From NCBI GenBank assembly GCA_039090855.1, contig CM076999.1:118667072-118731071 (forward strand): 64,000 bases of DNA. The letters run 5' to 3'. Below are positions 44,560 to 56,172 of the stretch, in pieces (positions within the stretch are counted from its first letter, which is position 1; each line of letters opens with the position of its first letter). The DNA comes from Macrothele yani. Its lineage: Eukaryota > Arthropoda > Arachnida > Araneae > Macrothelidae. Position numbers and translations under genes: made by a program. The notes below the pieces were generated by a model, which was given only the letters and a program-made list of their open reading frames with translations, was not told the DNA's origin and did no database searches.

Positions 44560-45515
44560 TTAATTCAGTGGTGGACGTAAAACATTTATGTTGCATAAAT
44601 GCCTCAATCACAGTTCAAACTTTTAGCATGTTACACACTGGAGAACAAAGTGGCAGGAAAAGCAACTCTAGTATAAGAAACAAAAAAATAAAATCCTAGC
44701 ACTTACTTTTATGATGAATAACTACTGCCACATCATCTGAAACAGGTTCTGTCGTTTCACATAACACATAAGATATGACTGCAAAATGAACTATTAAAAT
44801 AAGGATGATGTAATTAAGACACCCTACCATTGGAGGCCTGCAGAATGAAATTTAAAAAAGGGTAAAAATGTTGTCAAAGTTTTTTAAAAACTGAAGTACG
44901 ATGACAATTAAAAATGAAATGAAAAGGTAAAACTCAAAAAATCATAAAATGTGTTGCTATAAAAATAGGTCCTGAATAAAAACATGAATACTAAAACTGC
45001 AAAGTGAAAGCTATCCCCCCCCCAACAAAAAAACCTACGTGGGCACAAGAAACTCTTGGTTGGTACTTCAAAAAAGTACCTAACCAAGACTTATTCTATT
45101 ATCTCAATTACAATTGATTTGTGGCACTAGCTATTCGCCATACAAGTAAGTACTGCAATTTTATTTTTTATTTCTTATATTACAGTTTCTTTTCTAACCA
45201 CTTTGTTCTCCAGTGTGTAACATGCTAAAAGTTTGAACTGTGGTTGAGGCATTTATGCACACCATAAATGTTTTATGTCCACAAATGAATTATAGTTAAT
45301 TTTGCAAAAAAAATTTATTAGTGGCACTAGCTTTTCATCATAAAAGTAAGTACTGCAATTTTATTTTTTATTTCTTATACTACAGTTTCTTTTCTAACCA
45401 CTTTGTTCTCCAGTGTGTAACATGCTAAAAACTTTGAACTGTGGTTGAGGCATTTGCTCAGCATAAATGTTTTATGTCCACAAATGAATTATAGTTAATT
45501 TTGAATGTTTAAAAT
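44560..45515. repeat. inverted and tandem 200-bp repeat
   Basis: A unit of about 200 bp (GTGGCACTAG...CTTTGTTCTCCAGTGTG...GAATTATAG) occurs twice in tandem at 45121-45320 and 45321-45515 and once inverted at 44731-44560. The tandem copies are about 90% identical; the inverted one is more diverged. No coding content is visible. A run of C bases lies at 45016-45024. Confidence 0.75.
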
Positions 45516-45619
45516 TATCATTTTGGTAAGTGAAGAACTAGAAGTTTGGAGTGGTTCCTTACGAAAGTAATATTGTATTTTTTTTAATTTTTTTTTTGTT
45601 TTCAAGAAAATGACCAATC

Positions 45620-46039
45620 AATAGATGAGTTGATGCGGTGTATAAATTGTGACCTGGACTTCAGAAAAAAGTCTATACTGAAAAATACGATACTCAAAGC
45701 TAGAGCTCTAAAAGAGAGGAGGGCTGGTCCATTGCTTTGTGAAATTGAATGCCAACACAGTCCTCATGGGAGAGGTTGGGGGACCATTTGCAACATCAGT
45801 GTGCTGCTTGGACATTCCAAGTGCTGCTGGGCTGTCATTGCGAGCCGCGTTTTTTAGCCTGCGCTTCGTAACATGCAGGCGATCTTAGTGAGAGATGGAT
45901 TTGCCCCATTGGGGCGCTCTGCAGGAACAATGGCACACAGAACAACAACAAGGGCCCCTGTGAACCTTGGAGAGGTGCCAGCTAGTTCTGTGTGACATTG
46001 GTGAAAAGACCCCAACTCACTGGGTTTTGACCCAGAATC
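45620..46039 (+). mobile_element. probable LINE 5' region, left of the hAT insertion
   Basis: A G+C-richer stretch that, once the hAT element and one copy of its 8-bp duplication are removed, joins sequence at 51971 leading into the LINE endonuclease at 52160. The junction text is the phrase GGGTTTTGACCCAGAATC on this side. A 75-codon plus frame (45630-45857) has no recognisable motif. The left limit of the LINE is not known. Confidence 0.4.
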
Positions 46040-46541
46040 CAGTGGCGACTCCTCTATTGGTGCACATGAGCATGTAAACCCCCAAAACAGAAAACAAAAG
46101 AAAGAAATTAAAATATAACAAGTTAAATAAAATGAAACAGTAAACACAATTCCAGGTTTTGCCAACTTCGGGACGAGAGGCCCCTCCACCCTGGCAAGAC
46201 GCACCTGTAATGGTATAAAATTCTAAAGTTAGCAGCACAGAACAGTCGGCCTTACGTCGATCACACATGCGATAAAAGAAACTACTTGAAAACCAGTTGG
46301 TCCGGTGGGAAGAGGAGATAAGTGTGTGACGAATAAGCGCCGCTCGTAAGCTTTCAATTCGCACAGTCTTCAGTGTGCGGGAGCTCACGCAGATGGATTG
46401 GCAGTTCATTATTCATCCAGATTATCCCTTGGTTTGCGGCAACAAGTGGTTAGTGTAGTTCTTTATCAGTTATTAATCTGTTTATTAGTTTTTATATGTT
46501 AGTTTTATTGTTGTGTGTAAGAACATGTGTAAACAGTTAAG

Positions 46542-47529
46542 ATGACACTTAGTAAAATCAGTGTTTCTGAGCTAAAGCAATTACATTTTTCAATGTTGCC
46601 ACTGGAAAGAAAAATTGAAATTAAAATGCTCAGGCCAACACCTAGGCTTAAGCTGATCCAGGTGACAAAATGTAAAACTACAGATTTCAAAAGGGAATTC
46701 CAACCCGACTTATGTGAGAAATATCCATGTATCTGTGGATGTGAATTAACTAACAGGCTCTTTTATTTTTGCCTCCTGTTTGCAAAACAAAGTGGTGATT
46801 CAAGTTTGGTGAGTTACGGTGTTGCTGATTTATCACATCTAATTCAAAAAATAAATAAACGTCACTGCTCCCAATCACATTTAAACTCCACATTAGAGTT
46901 TAGTTTGCTGGGAAAGGTTGATATTTGCCAACAGCTTGACAGTGCATTTCGTTCGAATGTTAAAAAACACAATGAGCAAGCAACCAAAAATCGTTATGTT
47001 CTTTCCAAAATTATTGACTGTATTCTGTTTGGCGGCGCATTTGAGCTCGCACTTCGAGGATATGATGAACGCGATGATTCATTAAATCCAGGCGTTTTCA
47101 GAGGTCTTATAAACTTCTCAGCAGAACTTGATACACCTCTAAAAGACCAACTCACTAATGCCACTGTTTTTAAAGGAACATCAAAAGAAATTCAAAATGA
47201 TTTATTAGACTGTATGCTCATTGTTTGCCAGAACCACATAAAAAATGAAATCTCAAAAGCAAGTTTTGTAGCAGTGATAGCAGATGAAGCAACTGATGTT
47301 TCATCTGCTTCCCAATTGGTTGTAGTTTTTCGATACATTTTCGGTAACGGACAATCAGTTAAGAGATTCTGGGAATTCCCCTGGACAGGATGCAGAATCT
47401 ATCGCTGGATGTTAATCAAGCTAGTTTGGAAAAAGTTGCAGACAAAGCCAAGAAATTGATATCTTAGAGCTACGATGGTACAAACGTAATGAGTGGTCAC
47501 CATGCAGGTGTTCAGGCTATTATTAAAGG
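46542..47529 (+). pseudogene. hAT (ZMYM1-like) transposase, N-terminal part
   Basis: A 305-codon frame: zinc-binding TTF-type region (CICGCELTNRLFYFCLLF), then SHLIQKINKRHCSQSHLNS, LGKVDICQQLDSAFRSNVKK, KNRYVLSKIIDCILFGGAFE, FRGLINFSAELDTPLKDQL, LDCMLIVCQ, and VAVIADEATDVSSASQLVVV with the first catalytic Asp. A shift at about 47365 precedes the catalytic SYDGTNVMSGHHAGVQAIIK (47464-47527), where the nested element has inserted. This layout is the usual one for zinc-finger MYM-type 1-like hAT proteins. Confidence 0.8.
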
Positions 47530-48055
47530 CAGGGCTAGATTTAGGAGCCAGCTCCAAAATTTAGGCACCAGGTGAAATGAAGTCAATAACACATGAACAA
47601 AAACATGTTTGGTTATGACGCTGGAACGAAAAGTGGTAAACCATATTTGTTGTCATTTTTTTCTTTTTATCCAAACCACTTATTGTAAAATAAGGTTCCA
47701 ATTTGATTCACAATTTTCTTTTTCCAATCTTTCAGTAGATGATCTCAAAAAAGTTAAAATTTCAGATTTCAATTTTATTAAAATACTACTTGTGGATGTC
47801 ATATTTTGTACATATTAATTCAAAGTACCATATTTTTTTCCCTTCATGAAATCCACAAGGGCATATAATCCAAAGGCTGTGAAAAAAAAAAAATCCCACA
47901 CAAAATTTGCAGCGGCATATGATTTGCAGATCAGGAAATTCTGAGAAAAACAATTTTTCCCTTTGCAGTATAATCTGCGGCATGTCTCAGACCATGATAC
48001 TAAAAAAAAAAAAAAAAAAAAAAACGACAGTCCATACCTGCCAACAATGGCAACA

Positions 48056-48124
48056 GCCTTGTTACTAATAACTAGTATTACTAATAACTAGTATTACTAA
48101 TAGCCTTGTTACTAATAACTAGTG
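48056..48124. repeat. short direct repeats of TTACTAATAACTAGT
   Basis: Three close copies of a 15-bp unit plus partial ones (TAGCCTTGTTACTAATAAC also appears twice). Probably slippage or local duplication. Confidence 0.8.
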
Positions 48125-48779
48125 TGGCATACATAGACTCTATTTCACGAATTGATCCATCTCTTTGTAAAAAACAAATATGTGCCCCAACAAAACGTTA
48201 CAACAAACAAGGACTCTAATGAAACAAACTTAACAAGTGAGAAACACAAAATTGATTCCTCAGAGAGGGCATGATCACAAGATTTAAGTTCGAAGCTTCC
48301 ACCAGTAAAAATCAGTAAGATGTGTTCAGAATTCCACAATGCCTGACAGACAGGAAATCCAAGCAAGTGAATGCACAGTGCACGAACCTCCACTTACCAT
48401 ATGATCATACTGTCTCTAAAATTGCAGTTTAAGACAAGGTGAGACCAAAGAAGGGGAGGGGGGGTGAGCATTTTAACTGGTGAAATGTGGACTACTGTTA
48501 GTCTGTCTTTTGTAGACTCTGCAACTGCACAGCATAGATTTCTTAATTATTCTTTCTGCTATCATTCTCCCCCTACTTCTTCATTGTCGCTTTTCTTTCT
48601 GTTCTTGATTTTTGTGCCCTCTGATAACAACCATCAGCCTGAGGACCATGAGCACATGATATCAAAGCTTCAACTATTTCAGATAAATGGTGTAACTTTG
48701 GGAATAATATTAATACTCTTGAACACCATGCATCAATTTTTAAAAATATCCAACTTCGTCACTTCCGTTTTCGGGAATT

Positions 48780-50020
48780 TCCTTCTTCTCTTATCAAGAT
48801 TAAATGCAAAAACTTGTGGGGTGGGGGAATATTTAACAACGCTGGAGAGTGGGAACATCACGGGAGGGGGGGGCAACAACGATAACGGGAATTCCGTCCG
48901 ACTTTGGAAATTTTTCTCCCATTTTCAAGGTGAAATGCAAAAATTTATGCAGTAAAATATTACTTAAAAATACTGGACACTGGCAACATCGCGAGAAAAA
49001 AGAAATTACGATTACGGAAAAAAATCTGAACTCCGTCGACTTTCCGTTTTCGAAAGCTTAGTAAAGATGGAATTCATTCCTCCGACGAACATCTAGGGGG
49101 ATAGATGTTCGTCGGAGGACAGAATTCCATCTTTACCCATACACACACATAGACAGACACAATTTTGTTTACTTGTGCGTCGATCTCCTGAGTGGCCAAC
49201 ATAACGAAAAAGGCGGAATTTCTCGAATTCGCGGAAGAACCTCAAGCCTGAAGATTAGGAGGCAATTTTCGCGGCGTCTAACTTCCGTTTCCACAAATTC
49301 TTGCCTACGTTTCAAGCTGAAATACGAACATATATGCCATAAAATGATATTTAACAAGAATACTAGACACAAACGCAATATCGGGAGAAAAACAATTATG
49401 ATTAGGGCATATTCTTTTTCCTCAATTTAACTACTGTTTTCGAAAGCTTTGAAACATGAAATACCGTCCCCAGACGGAAAATGACCCAACCCCAAATTTT
49501 CTTCAGTTTTGGATCAATCTTGAAAACGATCTAAATGATAACGAAAAAAAAAAAAAATAAAATAAAAAAAACCCAGAGAATTCCGCGAATCCGTTTAAGA
49601 ATCTTATGTACATGTATATCATAAAATAATAGCAATATATATATTTTTAAACAAAATGAAAATTCGTAGAATACGTAGTTAGACAACTAAATCCGTAGAA
49701 AATACGGACATTCCGTAGTAATTGGCATGCATCATGGTTAATGGTGAATTGTAATTTCCGACAGAAAACTGCGATTCACAGGACCGACTCAGAAATCCAA
49801 AGATGCAAGAAAAAAATGATCGTCTTATTGAAAAAGTCACTCATTTTGAAGTACTTTTGTGCTACTTTTAAATAAAAAACGAACTAAAATCGCTAGCTGT
49901 TGCCACATCATCGCAGTTCATTAGTTAGACTAAAAAATCCGTTGAAATTGCGGACAGTCCATAGGATTGTCTTATTTCTGAATACGTTTCAACTGAATAC
50001 CGAAAAAAAAAAAAAAAAAA
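48780..50020. repeat. diverged tandem repeat
   Basis: A unit with landmarks TCAAG.TGAAAT.C.AA, TATGC.(A/G)TAAAAT and AACATCGCGAGAAAA recurs at about 48795, 48930 and 49310, with weaker traces at 49595 and 49985. Spacing is irregular (about 135 and 380 bp), so some units have been interrupted. Non-coding. It may be a satellite captured by the enclosing element. Confidence 0.5.
49063..49139. repeat. near-perfect palindrome, arms about 33 bp
   Basis: GTAAAGATGGAATTC...CTCCGACGAACATCT is mirrored by AGATGTTCGTCGGAG...GAATTCCATCTTTAC around the loop AGGGGGAT. Only four to five bases in each arm fail to match. DNA could form a cruciform and RNA a stable hairpin. Confidence 0.85.
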
Positions 50021-50567
50021 TCCTTAACTAATACATCAGCGCACCAAAACTAGGCGATGCGATTCGCAGAATGGCTACACGCTACGGAATAACTCTGCGG
50101 GATTCCCGAGAGTCACGGATTCTCACGCCGCGTAGGCTTCCGCACGCGCAAATACTAACGACTTCCTTGCGTCATATTTTCTGCCAAAATACTTACTTCT
50201 AAGTAAAAGAAAAAATATATATTCTTACAATCTCTTTGCAGTCTTCTATCTTGCTGTTACATTATATTTTCTTCTGTTACCGCATTTTCGGTACTTTCCC
50301 AATAACACCACCTCTCCTGACAATTACCTCGCGGACTTTTTAAACCGACGCACCGTTTTTTTTTTTTGTTGTTGTTTTTTACCGGTGTCCGCAGCACCTA
50401 AATTTATAACCTTTTAATAGATAATCAATGGATTATACAATAGAAATTACGGCATTTACTGCAATATATTACGAAATCTCAACTAAGAAGAAAATTCGGT
50501 GCCACGGCCCGAATTTTAGGCGCCTGGGCTACCTGGCGCCGGGGATTTGTCGAGCCCTAATTAAAGG

Positions 50568-51600
50568 TACCTATAAGAATGCACATTATGTGTATTGCTA
50601 CGCACAATAGCTCAATTTGATTGTCGGCCAAGCAACCAGTCAGAATCAACAAGTTCGAGTATTTTTTTCCAACCTAGGTGACATTACAAATTTTTTCAGT
50701 ATAACTCTCCACAGAGGATTGCTATTCTAAATGAAACTGTTAGAAAAAGGATACCTCATGGTTCAGCCACCAGGTGGAATTTCATGAGTCGAACCATCAA
50801 TACAGTGTATGAATACAGGGAACAGTTAACTGAACGCATGGAAAAAATAGAGCCATCATAGAAACAAGCTGTAGCAATAAATCAAGCAGGGCTATTCGGC
50901 GTATGTTGGAAAACTCGGTATTTGAACTTTGGCTTACAGTTTTTCACAATATTATGCCACATGTGGATGTGTTATACAACCAGCTTCAGAAAACACTAAC
51001 TGATGCAGCACTCATTCGAAAGCATGTAAACACTTTCCAGCAGTCAATGGAAAAAGAAAGGACAAGAATGGATACAGTGACCATGAAGATATCAGAAACA
51101 GAAGAAACATCAAAGAAAAGGAAGAGAGAAAATATTCACATAAATAAAACTGTGGCAGCTAAAGAGATATGTGATGTTATCATGAATCAAGCAAAAGATA
51201 GATTTTCTTTTATAACTCACTACTCTGCTGTTTCTCTCCTCCAAGCTGAAAAATTTCAGGAGTACAAGAAAAATTTTCCAAATCAGCTTGTTGAGCAAAC
51301 AACAGATGTTTATCCCATGTTACAGAAGGATCTCCTGAAAACTGAACTAGGAGTAATTTACAGAAGACCAGATTTCAGAAATATGAATGGTGCCATTAGT
51401 CTTCTACAGTTCGTTACAGAAAATAACTTGCACACTACGTTCTCGGAGACCTACAAACTCTTGCTAATTATTTCTGCTATTCCAATGACAACTGCTGAGG
51501 CCGAGAGATGCTTCTCAACTTTAAAATGAGTTAAGACATTTTAAAGATGCATCATGAGTGAGGACAGACTGAGCGCTCTAGCCATGCTCTCAATTGAAAA
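50568..51600 (+). pseudogene. hAT (ZMYM1-like) transposase, C-terminal part
   Basis: Continues the N-terminal part across the nested element. Broken frames (50568-50902) read YKNAHYVYCYAH and then decay. The frame 50903-51529 (208 codons) has ENSVFELWLTVFHNIMPHVD, LYNQLQKTLTDAALIRKHV and ends IPMTTAEAERCFSTLK, the start of the hAT C-terminal dimerisation domain. A stop follows at once (TGAG), and the remaining residues (ALAMLSIEK) are readable at 51570-51600. Confidence 0.8.
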
Positions 51601-51970
51601 AACATGATAAATGACATACCTAAATTCAACAAAAATGTTATTGATTTGTTTGCCTCAAAAAGAGACAGACGGATTGACTTAATTTACAAAAATTGCACTT
51701 GAGTAATCAACATTCCTTCTGAATGTTTACCTTTGAAGTAAATTGTAAGCACTATTGTAACAGAATCTTCCTTTGTACAAAGTCAAATGTTACAGTTTTC
51801 TACGTATGAGTGCTTGTTTTTTTCTTTTAGTTGTATTGCTTTTTTTTTACTTGTAGAAACAGAAATGTATTTTAACCTGTACGTTATGTCGCGACTGAAA
51901 ATTTAATTTTTACAATTTATGCATTGTGAACTCCCATTTGAATAACCCACGAGCCACCACTGCCAGAACC

Positions 51971-53705
51971 CTTAGGTTGAATGACCAACTGGAACCGTAA
52001 GTTGTGGGCTAATCCCCCACACTGATATACCTACCTGATCACAAAGATACAGTTATCCGGACTCTAGTGTGGGATATGGTGGACCTACCACACTTGAGAA
52101 GGATGGTCCATCACAGAATTGACTTGGAACTGGAAAAAGTAAAATCCGAAAGAGATCTCAGCTGAGTGAGCGTAAGATTGGTGTATGTAATACTAGAGGT
52201 ATAAATGGCAAGATGAACATGGTAATTGTAGAGATGAATAAGTATAGATTGGATGTGCTGTGTGTAAGTGAAACCAAAAAAAAGTGAATTGCAATAGAAA
52301 AAGTGAATGGAACTGAGTGTATGGTCTGCTGTATTGGAAAATGTGAGAGGACAGGCTGGTATAAGTGGGATTTTAAGTGAAAAGATGAAGAACAACTTGA
52401 TTCACTATCGCTGCATAAGTGAGAGAATTCTTTGGATTTGTTTGAAAGTGAAACTTTAGAGAACAGCAATTGTTGTAGTATATGCTCCTTCTGATAGGAA
52501 GTTTTCTGGAATGAGGTAAAAGCTGTTTTGAGCCAGTTTGGTGCTAAAGAGAAAGTTATAATAGCAGGGGATTTCAATGCTAGAGTAGGTGTGCAGAATG
52601 CAATTTCTGACAATGTTCTCCGGGGTAAGTTTAATGATTTTTGTGTGAATGATAATGGTGAAAGATTAATTGCACTATGCACTGAGAATGGTTTGTTTGT
52701 ATCTAATACATTTTTCAACCACAAGTATATTTACACATATACTTGGGAAAACCATATGCTTGTTCAAAAGAGTGTGATAAATTCTGTTGTCTATGATCAG
52801 CATTTGAAACACGTAGTTGTTGACACTCGTGTGATTAGAGGTGCGGATGTTGGTCTGATCATTACTTGGTAGTGTCACGAGTGAAACTGAATGTTGGTTG
52901 TACAAAATGAATTATAGGAAGAGGCCCAGGATGGAAAGAATAAAGGTTGATATGCTCCCTGAAGATCATAAGCGTTATTCTGTTATACTCAGAGAACGAC
53001 TGAAGTCTTCTGAGAGGGATGTAGAAGAGAAGTGGGAATGTTCTAAGAACTGTGTTGTCACTGCTGATGAAGAGGTCTGTGGAACCACAATAATGGGTAG
53101 CAATACAGGTGATGCTTGGTGGAATAGTGAGATTGAAGAGGCAGTAAAGAGAAAGAAGGAAGCCTATTTGGGGATGTTGCAAGGTAGAGTCTCTATGGAT
53201 GAATATCGCTGTAAGAAGCGTGAAGCAGCTAAGCTGGTTTGCCAGAGTAAGGCAAAAGATAGGAAGGAGAAGGTGGAAAGGTATGAATTGGCTTTTGGAA
53301 ATATAGGAAGACTTTCTGGAAGTACATGAGACTCAGGAAAAATAGGGGAAACAAAGTTGTAAGTTGTGTGAAGAATAGGATCGAGGAAATGATATGGGAG
53401 CCCAGTGAGTTAAGTGAAAGATGGGGTGAATACTTCGGTGAGTTATTAGATCAAGAAAGCAAAGGTTATTCCGAGGCAGAAGCAGATGATCTCACAGTGA
53501 AGGATGGAAGCACAGGAGGGATCTCAAGAGAAGAGGTGTGTAAAGCTCTAAAATCTCTACAGAATGATAAGGCTCTGGGAGTTGATGGCACAACTGCTGA
53601 TATGTTGAAATATCATGGTGACCCTGTAATTGACTGGTTAATCGAAATTTGCCAGTTGAGCTGGGAATTAGGAATGGTCCAACGTTCAACTTTTCCGATG
53701 AAATA
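51971..53705 (+). mobile_element. LINE, 3'-truncated
   Basis: Non-LTR retrotransposon beginning left of the hAT insertion and ending abruptly at 53705 inside the RT, just after the first RT block. This is the reverse of the usual 5' truncation: endonuclease and early RT are kept while the palm and tail are lost. No partner for the missing part is in the window. Confidence 0.7.
52160..53705 (+). pseudogene. LINE endonuclease and start of RT, broken
   Basis: Pieces in order: GVCNTRGINGKMNMVIVEMN, LDVLCVSETKK (catalytic Glu), KVIIAGDFNARVG (52545-52590), SVVYDQHLK, then frame 52898-53329 (basic linker, RPRMERIKVDMLPEDHKRYS) and frame 53326-53706 with SELSERWGEYFGELLDQ and LKSLQNDKALGVDGTTADML, the first RT block (K..G.DG...E.LK). 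At least four stops or shifts occur. Distinct from the RTE family of 30780-33960. Confidence 0.75.
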
Positions 53706-54400
53706 ATTTAGGATGCTAAACTACACATTTACCCAAGTTTCATGTAATGTGGACTTTGCTGCAGTCATTAAAAAGTCGAAAAAAGCAATAGATCCATTGT
53801 AATATTAAAATGAACTTAGTCTATTAGATATGTTTAAATGTCTATAGGAATCTCAAAAAGGCAATGTATTCACTTCTCGAAGATAGTGCTGTTGCATGTG
53901 GTCATTACAAAACATGATAAATGTAATGTTGTTGTTTTAAAATATTAATATCATTTATTACTGAAACAAGAAGCAAACCAGATCTAAATTCAAAATACAT
54001 TGAGTGGTGGTGAAATACTTTTTAATATGAAAAAGATCTGGATTGTTTTTTCCTTCGCAGCAGAATCGCGGCAACGGTGACATACGTCACAGATTTATTT
54101 TGCTCCTGCAGACAAAAAACGATACCCCCAAAATTCTATTAGAATTTTTCTTGCAGACTCCCAATCATGGATGCAAGTTTTCCGTCTTCCAAAATTCTCA
54201 AAAACAAAAGTTAGACAAAGTGAAGATTTCTCTCAAAATTGTAATTTTTTTTTCTCACATTGTTACAAGAGAGGATTGCCCGGTATGTTTTATTAAATAA
54301 CATTTTATCACATAAATGTGCGTGTTTCAGTTTGAAATTGGAGGCAACAATTTCCGAAAAAGGAAGTTAGATGGAGCCTTGTAATCTTAAATCCTTTTTC
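53706..54400. other. no gene; partner of a diverged flanking duplication
   Basis: 54170-54360 resembles 55190-55385 in the same orientation (for example GTGAAGATTTCTC, and GTGTTTCAGTTTGAAA in both), roughly 70% alike by eye. The two copies flank the inverted-repeat element at 54401-55146. Confidence 0.5.
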
Positions 54401-55146
54401 GGCTAAACTTCCACGTTCGGCCCCGCTAGTTCCGAAAGCAATAATAGATGGCGCCACGGTAGCACTTCATCTATCCTCCGCTCTTCTCACACGTGAAATG
54501 CATTCAGCCATCTCATGACTCTATGTGTCGATGCGTCTCATCGTTTAGGACAATTCATGTGTCGGAAGAAGTACGCTTCAGGGAATGATGAGTACTCTTC
54601 CCGCATACTTGGTACATGCTATTTTTATGCTGAGATTCCTATTGATAGAGTGATGATTCTTACGTATTTTTTCGACAAAGGATTGTCTTACGATGAGGTG
54701 ATTGAAGAAACCTCACATGGCCACATCCACTGAGACAGTCAGCGACTGGTATTCGTATTGCAGACAACTAGTCTCACAGTTTATGGTAGCCTCGCAATGT
54801 AAATGTACTTGGCAGACCATATTCTGGAATATTTATTCCAACAGAATTGCAGTCTTTCCCCTGAACATTGTTTTTAAGTCCTGATTCCATCAATAAAACT
54901 TTCCTTGCTTTTATTCTGCTAGCTACAGTTTCATATTCTTCCGTTAAAATAAATATTTCACACATACGCCACAATCAACATTCAAAAAGGTCCTTTTAAG
55001 CGCCACCTTTCATTCATATTATTCACTTCCTTTGCCACTTTCACAACGTAACGAAACGCTTCACAATGTAGCGTTAATGTGTCGCCATCTATCATCGCTT
55101 CATAAAACTATTTTTGGGCCGAACGTGGAAGGCTTACCCCTTTTTC
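54401..55146. mobile_element. inverted-repeat DNA transposon, possibly Merlin
   Basis: Imperfect terminal repeats of about 75 bp: TTTTTCGGCTAAACTTCCACG at the left (shortened: CTTCCACGTTCGGCC) and, inverted, CCTTCCACGTTCGGCC at the right, each followed inward by a diverged stretch and then GATAGATGGCG(C/A)CAC-like sequence. The plus frame 54515-54733 reads IPIDRVMILTYFFDKGLSYD, then EETSHG, with TETVSDWYSYCR in a shifted frame. That resembles the N-terminal part of Merlin (IS1595-type) transposases. No catalytic triad is seen, so the family call is tentative; the repeat structure is firm. Confidence 0.5.
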
Positions 55147-56170
55147 TTGGGTTGTTTGTTCCCTCTGCCCCGTATGGTCGTTAAATGCAGTTTTAGAAGA
55201 TAAATGTTTGTGTTTGAGATTAGAAATGGAGAAAAATCTTCCTAAAACAGAGTTAGGATAGAGTGAAGATTTCTCCTGCATTGTAACTTTTTTCTAGGGA
55301 TGCTTCTGTTCTCTGTTGTCATTAAGTATAATTTTATTCCATAAATCTTTGTGTTTCAGTTTGAAAATGGTGGTAAAATTTTAGGTATAGAGGGCCAAGG
55401 TGTTCCGGATCCTAATTATCAGTGCAGATGCAGTACCTAGGTTAGACATTTTTTTTTAGGTCAAAGGAATATAAGGTGATAAGTTTTCTTTTTTTTATAA
55501 ATAAATTATTACTTGTGCAAATTTTTATTGCCCTTAACATGCAGTAATTTTACCTAGTGACTGCCTGCAGAATATTTTGTAGCACCATGTTATCTGTCAC
55601 AGACTGATCAGAAACTGTCTGCTACGAGGGATTTTTTATAATTGCCCAGCATTTTTGGAAGTTTTTTTCATACATTTCATCTGTAAATTTTTCTAAAATA
55701 CTCTCCACTTTAAAAAATTACTCCTTGATTTTTTTCAAAGGAGGAAAAATACTTTTTTACATTTTTTTCAGCAAACTCTGCTCAACACTATAATGTCAGA
55801 AACGTGTGCTTAAAGAATATTTTATTCCTTTTAAATTACAGTGATGCTAGAGTTTAGTTTGTCCTCACTTTCTTTATTCCATGTTTATATAGTTCTTCTT
55901 GCCTTTTCCACTGATTTCTTTGAAGTTCCCATGGAGTAATGTCAGAATCCCACCACCAACCCACTGATGCAGCATGATATCCCCACCTCCAACTTCACAG
56001 CTTTGGAGGAGCTAGCTCTAAAGACCTGCCCTTCTGTTGTATAGCCATCACTTAAAGGGCTGATAATCGGAAGGCTAGGCATCAAATGCATTCATAATCA
56101 GCACTAACTACATAGAACATACTAAAGATTATAAACAAAATAATGGATGAGAGATATACAACAGATTCTA
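55147..56170. other. intron-like sequence, no gene seen
   Basis: AT-rich with T runs. It lies directly downstream of the TOG exon donor and is read as intron 1 of that gene. The first 240 bp include the second copy of the diverged duplication. Confidence 0.5.
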
Positions 56171-56172
56171 AC

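Larger units (their letters stand above)
47530..50559. mobile_element. non-coding hAT-like element nested in the hAT transposase
   Basis: 3030 bp, starting CAGGGCTAGATTTAGG and ending TTTGTCGAGCCCTA. It is flanked by a perfect 8-bp duplication ATTAAAGG (47522-47529 and 50560-50567). The reading frame of the host transposase resumes right after the duplication (YKNAHYVYCYAH). Eight-bp duplications and CAGGGCT ends suit a hAT-superfamily element. No transposase frame is visible inside, so it is non-autonomous. It holds satellite-like repeats, a large palindrome and CCGTAG repeats. Confidence 0.8.
46040..51962 (+). mobile_element. hAT transposon, ZMYM1-like
   Basis: The ends CAGTGGCGACTCCTCTATTGG and, inverted, CAGTGGTGGCTCGTGGGTTA begin alike, as hAT ends do. 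The 8-bp flanks CCAGAATC (46032-46039) and CCAGAACC (51963-51970) differ at one base. Net of the nested 3.03-kb element it is 2.9 kb long and carries one transposase gene in two pieces. Confidence 0.85.

Noticed and set aside
44707..44778. 72-bp exon-like segment on the minus strand with good splice sites
   Set aside because: Phase 1 at entry cannot follow the phase-0 donor of the TOG exon or precede the phase-0 exon at 43665, and it overlaps a local repeat.
45121..45515. CRISPR-like spaced repeats
   Set aside because: Only two direct copies with a 200-bp period and no spacer structure, in a eukaryotic genome.
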